A stretch of DNA of 64,000 nt from Sparassis latifolia. Taxonomy: Eukaryota; Basidiomycota; Agaricomycetes; Polyporales; Sparassidaceae. A program made the position numbers and the translations under genes. Within the stretch, counting starts at the first letter, position 1. Every line of letters starts with the position of its first letter. This document shows positions 56,063-64,000 of this stretch, in pieces. The notes below the pieces were generated by a model that did no database searches, had not been told where the DNA came from, and worked only from the letters and a program-made list of their open reading frames with translations. The stretch is from NCBI GenBank assembly GCA_018466975.1, contig CM031556.1, positions 1,860,001 through 1,924,000 of the forward strand. The letters run 5' to 3'.

Positions 56063-58459
56063 CTAGCAGATGAACAGCAGGTTCGTGTCCTGAGTAAGAT
56101 CAAGCGCAATCAATAAAACCTGCGCCGTGACTAGCACCACGGCAGAAAAAGCTCACCATCGGATGCGAACTCGAGAGCTGCGGGATCTGGCTGTATTTGC
56201 GTGCCAGAATCTCTCGGACGCTGAGCAGCAGCTGCTGGTAGCTCTGGTTCTTGTTTTGCCCTGAGAGCGTGGTTAGTTCGAAGTCTTTGTACGAGAAAAA
56301 AGGGCACTGACTCAAGGATGCTATGAACGCCTGAAGAGGCCACAGAAGTACGTTAGTTCATAAAGCGAGAGAGGAGTATAGTGCCGTCAATTAAAACTTA
56401 CATAACTCATGGCACCGGTGGCCTGGCCTGCCTCGACCGCGTCGGCACTCGTCTGAGAGTCTCTGCATCCACTGAATGAAATCTACAAACCCACGACAAC
56501 GTCGTTACTGCGCCAAAGAAAGAAACATGCGAATAAATGTACCGCATCTGCAGGGCTGGTTTTTGTCTGCATCGTGATATTGGTCGCCTGCCTATTGCCT
56601 GTGACGCCCTTCACAAGTCCACTAACGGAAGTGAATACGCCTGACTGCATGCGTAATGTCAGTCGATCAAAGTAACGTTCAGAATATGAGAGAAGCGGGC
56701 ACACCAGATCGCCACGAGCGTAGGACATGGCTGCTGAGAGCAGGCCCTGTGCGGCCTCGGCGGCAAGATTGGGCTCCTTGATTTTTCCCACGTGGTTGTA
56801 GAGATAAGGAAGGTCTAACAAAAGCAAGCTCAGCCCCAGCCATAGAAATGTTTCAGTTTCTATGGGAACACACCGAGTGCACTCCCGGAGTGGCATGACT
56901 GTACAACAGGAGCGGATGAACATCAACGAGAGGTCACGACACATATGGGAGTACACACGTCAAAGATAGCAGTGAGACGGCAGCCAGCAGGGAGCGGTTT
57001 GACTAGAATATCGTGCAACAGCTGCACCGGGTAGTTAGAGAACAGTGCATCGTCGACGACAAAACAACAACAGCGTACGTCGTCGACGATATGGCCATTA
57101 TGCTGGAAGTCGACCGGGTAGATCACTTCGTCGTACCCGTCCTCTTCATCTCCGTCCAAGTCTTTCGTCTGTCCACCATGTCCAGAGTCTGAGAAGCGGT
57201 GGTCAGGGTATAGATAAGGCAGGTAAAATTCGAGATACGTACAATGAAAGAAGAGCGAATCATTCGGCTGTGCACCACGCACGAGCCACTGCATCGCTTC
57301 GATCTGCTTGGTTGTCCATAAGCACTAGGAAATGAATATAGAATGATAGTCGTACCATGTTCGCTTTGGTAGGAATGGAGCGAGGATTATTTGAATCATC
57401 GGTCAGCATCACAATGTCGTCCTGGTTATACCCAAAGTCGTCTGCGCAGGCGTCGTTAGTAAAGCATCACAAGAGATTGTCGCTCTGGCTTACTGCAAAG
57501 GAAACGTCGGACGTTGTGCGCATCGTTGATGCATCCCTGAAGCTCCGCTGACTGGCCAATGTAATTAATTCCAATCTGCCAGCACACGATTTAGCGACTT
57601 CAGACTGGAAGGAGGATACAGGCTCACGCAGAGCCCCTTTCTCCTCCCTGTACACTGCGAGTACTGGAAATGCAGCTGCTGTTGCTGGTGGTTCTGTCCT
57701 TCAAACACCGGTCCATAGCTTTGGTGGTTTGTCGGAGGACGGGGTGGAGGGCCAGCTAGTTCAGCAAAATGATCAAACACGCATTTGTGGCGCGCAACTG
57801 TAGTGCATATGCATACCTGGTGGTGCATACGCGCGATAATTGCCGGGGGCACCATACTGGTTAGATGGCGGAGGTCCCGGCGGAGACATATACTGGCTGG
57901 AAGGTGGCGGCCCTGATGGCGGCATATACTGACCGGATGGCCTATTAGGTGGAATAGAGGGAGGTGGACCTGGCGGGGGCGCGTACTCTACGGGATGGTG
58001 GTGGTGTTGATGATGATACTGTCCGGGGTATCCTGAGGTTGGAGGTGGTCCAGAAGGCGGTCCAAAGCTGCTGTATTTATGAGCAAGATAAGCAAGGCAG
58101 CCGTTTAAGTTCACCGTGTTCGAGAAATTCGACAAGATGCGCAGCACGCACCCACCAGGAGGTTCTTGGGGAGGTCCATACGCGGGCGAATACCCTGGGT
58201 TGTACCCTTGAGATTGCACGGTTGGCGCTGGCATGCCACTGTTCTATATCAGCGAAATGCAGGTATTCTGATTTCTAAACGTAACTCACGGAGCAGGCAT
58301 TGCATAGCTGCACCCGCCGAGCGGAGACCGATCGGTCAGTTTCCCGATCAAGATAGAATGAATGAGTGCGCACGAGGAATCTGCGCCAACCGAGGGAGGA
58401 TAACCACTCTGAGGATCATGATGGTGATGGTGGTGGTGGCTAGACTGTCCGTTCCACAT
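56063..58459 (-). CDS. MCA1: Type I metacaspase
   Basis: This is a Ca-dependent cysteine protease cleaving after Arg/Lys. ATG 58459 gives MWNGQSS, a run of His, then a Pro/Gly/Tyr/Gln-rich prodomain ([20 protein letters not shown]). The p20 domain has [63 protein letters not shown] and the catalytic His in [20 protein letters not shown]. The catalytic Cys is in [10 protein letters not shown], rebuilt across two introns (about 56963 to 56840). The p10-like part includes [14 protein letters not shown] and GAMSYAFIASL. The last exon gives DTNLLFIC and the stop at 56063-56065. About 11 introns are present. The region between the His-run exon and SYAMPAP (58280-58380) has uncertain splicing. Confidence 0.9.
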
Positions 58460-58707
58460 CTCCGTACGGTTGTCGTTACAGTGAAAGGTGTAGTGATTGT
58501 GGCCCGGGATAACCTCAGGAAACAACAGTAAAAATCGTGAGCCAACGAGGAATTTGTACACGGGCAGCTGCGTCGAGTCGGTCGAGCGCGCAACTTGTCA
58601 CGTGCACGTGATTACGATTCAAACCGTTGGCTTGGGGTGACGTCGTTGCAGTAACTCGAAGCTACTCATATTCAAGTACTTATTAAGTGACGTACTGGTA
58701 ACTGACT
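58460..58707. promoter_or_regulatory. Divergent promoter metacaspase / VMA7
   Basis: 248 bases separate the two starts. A CACGTGCACGTG double E-box-like element is visible at 58599-58610 (sequence GTCACGTGCACGTGATTAC). Confidence 0.45.
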
Positions 58708-59300
58708 ATGGCGACCACCTTCAAGAACCGGAATCTGTTGGCTGTCATGGGAGATGAGGTACGAACAACTACTCCCGAAATTCTGAAGACCTGAGGAGAG
58801 AAAGCAACTACAAGGATACAGTGACGGGCCTCCTGCTTGCAGGCATCGGACATGTGAGCGAGGATCATAAGAGGAACTTTCTCACCGTCGATTCAAGTGA
58901 GCTGGCTTGTCGTGTTTATCACTTTCTGATTTTACCTGGTATTTCAGAGACACGACCCGAAGAGCTTGAAAGATCATTCAAGGAATTCACGGAACGGCAA
59001 GATATTGCTATTCTCCTGATCAATCAACACGTCTGTGCACTGCTCTGACTATCAGTACATCCAGTCTTACGGAGCATTAAACGTGACACAGGTTGCAGAC
59101 CGTATACGTCCGATGGTAGACAAATACGAGCAGGCCTTCCCCGCGTTACTGGAGATCCCTTCCAAGGACCATCCATACGGCCAGTCTCCATCCGATATTG
59201 CCTTGCATAATTTCATCTCAGAGTTGCTGACATCTCTCGTCTTTTAGATCCTTCTAAGGACTCAGTACTCAAGCGTGTCCAGAAGCTCTTTGGAGAATGA
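58708..59300 (+). CDS. VMA7: V-type ATPase subunit F
   Basis: This subunit of the V1 sector supports vacuolar proton pumping. ATG 58708 gives [17 protein letters not shown], then after an intron [20 protein letters not shown] and NFLTVDSK. The next exon is [20 protein letters not shown] then ILLINQH, followed by [29 protein letters not shown] and [17 protein letters not shown]. Length (about 120 residues) fits the family. The last intron (59180-59247) must start with GC, not GT, to join HPY to DPSKD in frame. A GT donor four bases downstream would truncate the protein at once. Confidence 0.93.
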
Positions 59301-59466
59301 ATAATGAGGCAGTGCGCTAACTTCCGCGGACGGACAGGTCATATGCGTATACTCCTAATTATATTTGTACGTTTTCACCTTCAAGATAAAAGCACAGAGA
59401 ACTTGTGTGTTTTCCTACCTAGTATACAAGATCGCCGTGGATCAAACTCCGCGCACGGCCGATGCG

Positions 59467-60825
59467 TCATGCATGCCACTGCATCACAGGCTCGTTTTCG
59501 CTGACGTTCTTTGACCTCTCAATGAATATTCGTCTGGGTGTCCGCTGATATGAATCTGCAATGCAGTCAGAACCAATCCTGTGACACACGACAGTGCACA
59601 TACTGGGTATATCGACTAATAGATAACGGAACTCGAAGTATCCATCATCGTTCTACACTTAGCTGTGAGTAGCTGTTCCCCGAGAGAACATGATATTCCT
59701 TCACGAACCATCACAAGATCAGCATGTACTTCTCCCTCGGTATAGAGTTTCCCGTCCGGTGAATTCCCACGACCGTCCGCGGCTTTCGAAGCGGTTCTCA
59801 GTCCCGCGAACAGGCCAGTGAATCCTGATGTCCATGTCCACTGTGATTCTTTCTTCTCCTCTTTCACGGCAACCTTCGTCGGCTCAGGTGCCAGTGGTTT
59901 AGGCACTGGATCTCCGCTTAAGAATCTGAACATCCGCTTTGCTCTCTCCAGAGTTCGGCTTGCACGATCGCTGACAGTTTCGACTAAGTCGTCATAGGTC
60001 ATCTCAGACATAGCCGAAGCTACACCCTTGGCCCACCCAATCGCGGAGTCCATGTAGGAGTCCGAATCGGATTGGAACTCGACAGCTGCCTGCGATGACC
60101 CAGGAGACTGTCCTTGTACGTAGAAATGGAGGAGCATGTGCTCCTTCCCCGACGAATCGACGACTATTTGCGAAGAAACGCGATGATTACGGTGCCGTGG
60201 GCGGACGGAAGTGGGAGGATTGTTGTGGAAGACATAAGGCTTGTGGAGGTAGGCCACGAGCTGCAACGTGCAATAAATGGAGAGACTGATAAATCATGCG
60301 ACCCGTGGACATATGCGGAACCACAAACCTTTGGTGACGCTTTAAGCATCTCGCAAGCTTCACCATAGAGTACAGTTGAAGAGTTTTTTGAAAAAAGCTC
60401 CGAGGTTAAGGCATATATGAGCACAGCGGATAGACCCGCCCCGAGCAGGATGACGGCGAAGTTTGTCGTACGAGCAGTAGTACGCGCAACTGTTTCATGC
60501 TATAAGCTATCCTCCAGTCACGCAGAAACAGTGCAGACTTACCTTTACCACCAGCACTCAACTCAGACCATTTCTTGACGTTCCCACCATCCCTCGGTGT
60601 AGGTGGTATAAGCCCCATCTGAAATGGACCGACATAATCGTCCCGTCTGGAAGCCTTGTGCTTCCGGTCTAGGGCCTGAGAGAGGAGGGATGATGTTGTG
60701 ACGGTATCATGGTGTGTCGCATACGATCTGCACCATGACACCCCAAAGTAAGACGGGTCCCTCCAAGCGCGTCGTGTGAGAGTCACCCGCAGGTGTATGG
60801 GTTGCCGACACATTAAGAGTCGCAT
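59467..60825 (-). CDS. TIM21: Mitochondrial inner membrane translocase subunit TIM21
   Basis: It links the TOM and TIM23 complexes during presequence import. ATG 60825 gives MRLLMCRQPIHLRVTLTRRA, a presequence. Next are GPFQMGLIPPTPRDGGNVKK and a membrane span (TNFAVILLGAGLSAVLIYAL). The intermembrane-space domain has FSKNSSTVLYGEACEMLKAS, then YVQGQSPGSSQA, MSEMTYDDLVET and MFRFLSGDPVPKP. After introns (59668-59720 region) comes NDDGYFEFRYLLVDIP. The last exon gives RTPRRIFIERSKNVSENEPV then MQWHA, with the stop at 59467-59469. An unspliced reading ends at 59616 and would lose the conserved C-terminal strand. Confidence 0.91.
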
Positions 60826-61710
60826 TTCCAAACAGTGGTTAAGCGTCTTAGAGTCAAGTTATTTAGAGGCTGCAGCATGCACGGTCGCGGTGGCGGGTCA
60901 GGGTAACACGTGACTGGACGCGTCTCCCAAATCGGAATTGCGGAACACACTTCCTCCGGATTGACAGTCCTGTCACGCCTGTCACGCGCGGAATTACAGT
61001 CCATTTACTGCCTAATCCGTCCACGCGCGTCGCGCGAGCGCGAGTCCCCGGCCAGCCTCGGTGAATGGAAGAAAACATGCGAGAGAACATGCGGCATGCC
61101 GCACGCGAAGGTTGGTGAGCAGGGCTGCATGCTCCCTGTTTGGCGCGATTACTTTACCATTTCGATCTATTCGACATGTCACGGGTCACATGCCCTTCTG
61201 TTGTGTCGAAATTTGGCGGCTGTCACGGGTCACAGGTAGTACTGTCGGAAGGTCTTTGCATGTCACTGCCCCAAAGGGCACCCAAAATGGGGGAAATTCC
61301 CTAAAAAGGGTCCAAAATGTCGAAAATTTCGGCCGGTCACGGGTGTCCGGCCGAGTTGTCTACCTGTCGAATCGGTACCATGCTGTCACGCGTCACACCA
61401 GGTGTCGAATAGATCGAAATGGTACAGTACGTCGGACCACCTAAGTCGTACAAATGACGCGATACCTCCAGTATAACAATTGTGAGACATCATGTGTGTT
61501 TGCAAGCGTGCGCTCTACTGATGTAAATGCGCGGAACGCACGTTAGAAGTGCATGTAAGATTGGCACGCAACAAATCAACTGTGTATACTGCGTAGTTCA
61601 TCCACGGGACGCCAACGATTCCCATCCATCCAATTCCACGATCGCAATTTTAGCGAATTACTTTCCAAAATTCTGTAAACCCTCGGTGACAGATTTTTTC
61701 AACTAAAAGC
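60826..61710. other. Intergenic region TIM21 / Aim18-like gene (885 bases)
   Basis: It contains a GC-rich stretch (about 60900-61100, with CGCGCGTCGCGCGAGCGCG) and the MITE at 61152-61427. No gene was recognised. Confidence 0.6.
61152..61427. mobile_element. MITE with 25-base terminal inverted repeats and TA target duplication
   Basis: The left end CTTTACCATTTCGATCTATT plus CGACA (61152-61176) and the right end (61403-61427) are reverse complements at 24 of 25 positions. Both ends are flanked by TA (61150-61151 and 61428-61429). The element is 276 bases long and has no ORF. Internally it has a direct repeat TGTCACGGGTCACA (near 61176 and 61220) and small palindromes. TA duplication and short length fit a non-autonomous Tc1/mariner-type element; the family is inferred. 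Confidence 0.78.
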
Positions 61711-62766
61711 CTAGTTAGCACGATGATGTCGACCTGCATGGCAGACACCCACCGGAGGACTGAGTCCATCTCCCTCGAAGTACGCAAGGAAGAATTCGCG
61801 ACATAGCCAATCATTCTGAACGGATCCTAGGTCGCGAATGATCAGTGAGCGCGCTTGTGACGGATCACGCGGTGGGGCCGTGAGGAGTATGTCCATTGGT
61901 GTATGCTTCGCCAGCGGAGTATTTGGGAATAAGGACTTGAATTTCCGTAGAGGCGATTGAATGCCAGCCTCTTCTTCCGGTGCTAACGAGCCATTTTTCC
62001 GGCAAAAGAGGACACGTGCTTGAAGTGCACGCATGAAACCGTCGCGCAGATGGCTATAAGACGTTGGTCGCGTCGGGACTAGAAAGAGATCCAAAATGAT
62101 GTGAAGAAACCTGCTGTATGGAACTACATAGTGGACGCACCGATTCGCAGTACACACGCTGCATTGCGAACGATGTGCTCTATCTTCTCCTGAGGAGGCG
62201 TATCCTTCGATATCTGTATCACGTTATGAGTTGGTGTTGTTAGCTTCAAGTCGTGTAGCAGTAATATATTTTGAACTGACATTCAAATTGGGGCTAGACA
62301 AATCAGCATAGAATCCGACAGAGTATACCTTTAGGCCTAGGAACGATACCGTCCTGACACCAACACCAACCAGTGAGAATGTAGGCAAAGGTGTCTTGGA
62401 GGGAATGCGGAGAGTGTTCGGGAAAGTAATCGATGTTGCAGAGTCAACTGGAACGCAGCAGAATGTAGTGTTCATGAAGAGTCGAACAGAATGTATGTGA
62501 CAATTGCATTACGGACCAGTAAGTTCTTCTGAGCCACCAGCAGCAGCTTGGGAGTGGACTTCTGAGTCAAGGTAAATGGCCTGAGTTGAATACAGAGCAA
62601 AGGCGGAAGATGCGACTACTCCGAGACCGAGAATGAACGGCAGGTGAGCTCTGTGAAGGCGCGGAGAGTGGCTGAAGGGCTGAGTTCGACTGAGCCAACG
62701 GCGCGTTGTCGACTGTGGTGAGCTGCGGACACGCCATGCCAGAAAGGCTGGAGGCCTTGCTTGCAT
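61711..62766 (-). CDS. Chalcone-isomerase-fold mitochondrial protein (Aim18/Aim46-like)
   Basis: ATG 62766 gives MQARPPAFLAWRVRSSPQST, an Arg-rich presequence, then a membrane span (HLPFILGLGVVASSAFALYS). The domain reads VDSATSITFPNTLRI, then LVGVGVRTVSFLGLKVYSVG and FYADLSSPNLN. The next exons are PPQEKIEHIVRNAACVLRIV, then PTRPTSYSHLRDGFMRALQA, PLAKHTPMDILLTAPP and CREFFLAYFEGDGLSPP. Yeast Aim18 and Aim46 share this fold and bind heme, without known isomerase activity. The C-terminus is uncertain: reading through ends at 61711, while a 43-base GT-AG intron would end a few codons later at about 61690. Confidence 0.82.
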
Positions 62767-63049
62767 GATGTTCCGAATATTATACGCAGCGCAGGGGATG
62801 ATCAAGTACTACTGGCGGGCGGGCGGCCCACGACCGCAACGCTGGTGGCACGTGCTCGCAGATCGACGCGGCAGTTGTGGGAGGTGGTACGCGTCCGCGC
62901 TTACCTGGCCTCCCTAAGCTACGCCGGATCCATTCGATGTCATCGCTGCTCTAGATCAATCCCCGAGACGCGTCAGCATAGGGACGCGTGTTCTATCTAG
63001 CTGCCTATAAAGTCCGTCAGGTCGTATGTGACAACCGTACCCTCTCACC

Positions 63050-64000
63050 ATGTTCTCCTTACTCACCTCGAGCATTATTTCAGACGCAATTCCATTCTCT
63101 TCCATAGAAGCCATGGAGGATGACGAGTTGTCCGTGCCTGACTCGCCCACTTTTGAGTCGGGCGACCTGTCGCCTGGGAACTCTCGAGAGAAACAGCGAG
63201 CGGCGTTGCAGACCTACCTCGACTGCATGCCCTATGTGTGCGAATCCGTAGACGAAATGCATGCTAAGCTCGATTATATCGTTGGACGTATCTGCATCAG
63301 CGTTGAAACCCGAAACTGGCTGGTTCTCACTACATGGGACGGCATGCTGCAGTGGTATGCGTTCTTTCTTCTCTTGTGTCTTGTGACGGCTAAAATGGTG
63401 TGCAAGTTGGTTACTTATGCACTACCCCATGCTCAAGTCTACACGGGCGAAACTCGTCCGTCTCTACTATGAATTGTGCCTTGTCCCTGGGATTGAACCT
63501 CGTGTTGTCCGAAGCTGGGCGGACATGCTATCGCGGCTGCTCAATAACAAACCTGAGCATAGGCGTAGGCTTGAAGCTGCTGATCTTCAGCTGGCTTGGC
63601 AACCCTTATGGCGAGTTCTTCAGAAGGAACTGTGGCCGAAGAAGAGATTGCATGATTCATCGTATGTCATTTGATCAAATATACTTGACAGTCTCAAACA
63701 CCTCGCGGCAGGCGGAATATGGTCAACATTCTACTCTTCGTTGCTGGGAACTGTAGGAGATATTTCCCCGCGAGTGAGATACCTAACATGTTGGCAACGT
63801 TTTCGCCGTTGCTGACTCAAGAAGTACGTTCTCCCCCGCGTTTCGTCCCTTTAAGTTCTTCGCTTACAGTCTGTCTGGCACACAGTCCCTTTTGACTATC
63901 ATTCCAGTCATGACATCTTTCCTGCCACCTACACATGTTCATCTATATCTTCCTATGCTATTTAAGTTGTGGGAGGCTTTCAACTCGTCTGTCATAGATG
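63050..64000 (+). CDS. Second BLM10/PSME4-like gene, 5' part only
   Basis: ATG 63050 (or 63113) leads to MEDDELSVPDSPTFESGDLS. Sequence homologous to BLM10 follows: YVCESVDEMHAKLDYIVGRI, LLMHYPMLKSTRAKLVRLYY, LAWQPLWRVLQKELW, NILLFVAGNCRRYFPASEIP and LPMLFKLWEAFNSSVID, reaching the right edge. A TATA-like CTATAAAG lies at 63004-63011. The three introns seen (starting about 63355, 63663 and 63823) match the first BLM10 gene at 30204 in position and phase (2, 2, 0). Identity between the two proteins is clearly low. Whether the rest is intact, and whether it keeps the YYA tail, cannot be seen. Confidence 0.85.

Noticed and set aside
59616..59668. Unspliced TIM21 C-terminus
   Set aside because: It loses the family's conserved C-terminal strand, which is restored by two normal introns in the next 150 bases.
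1..64000. CRISPR arrays, bacterial operons, integrated virus or rRNA genes
   Set aside because: No regularly spaced repeats of that type, no bacterial gene organisation, no viral hallmark proteins and no rRNA-like blocks were seen; the intron-rich genes show a fungal nuclear chromosome.

Overview
The window reads as nuclear DNA of a filamentous basidiomycete, most likely an agaricomycete. Genes lie about 2-3 kb apart on both strands. Almost every gene is cut by many GT-AG introns of about 45-70 bases. Family matches (BTG-domain protein, metacaspase with a Pro/Gly-rich prodomain, Hos2-type deacetylase, Mtc1, Aim18-like protein) are fungal. I built all gene models by hand from splice signals plus family motifs. 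Exon edges are therefore good hypotheses, not transcript-verified.

Layout. 1-8.5 kb: a chromodomain protein running off the left edge (-), MTC1 (+), the complex I 30-kDa subunit (-), the splicing factor BCAS2/SPF27 (+) and biotin synthase (+). 8.5-10.2 kb: no recognisable gene. 10.2-15.7 kb: a small orphan ORF (-), a BTG/Tob-domain protein (-), ribosomal protein eS27 (+) and a peroxisomal acyl-CoA thioesterase (-). 15.9-23.2 kb: RAD14/XPA (-), a class I histone deacetylase (-), a DinB-like protein (-) and the succinyl-CoA ligase beta subunit (+). 23.3-41.4 kb: a very long low-complexity protein (-), an RXT2-like protein (+), the proteasome activator BLM10 (+), a HIT protein (-) and translin-associated factor X (+). 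42.4-48.8 kb: a membrane-anchored orphan (+), a RING protein (-) and a decayed sugar-transporter copy (+). 49.2-52.5 kb: two tandem, paralogous, secreted, Kex2-site-bearing repeat proteins. 52.7-62.8 kb: ECD/SGT1 (-), metacaspase (-), V-ATPase subunit F (+), TIM21 (-), a TA-flanked MITE and a chalcone-isomerase-fold mitochondrial protein (-). 63.05 kb to the right edge: the start of a second, diverged BLM10 gene.

Most genes are single-copy housekeeping genes of mitochondria (complex I, LSC2, TIM21, BIO2), the nucleus (HDAC, RAD14, BCAS2, chromodomain protein, RXT2-like) and proteostasis (BLM10, ECD, metacaspase, RING). Nothing here is an operon. Several divergent pairs share very short intergenic promoters. 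The accessory-looking stretch is about 47-52.5 kb, with a decayed transporter carrying an insertion, a minisatellite and the duplicated secreted repeat-protein gene. The strongest candidates for something undescribed are that secreted pair, built of symmetric phase-1 exon modules with dibasic cleavage sites, and the second BLM10 paralogue about 24 kb from the first, which shares its intron positions and phases.
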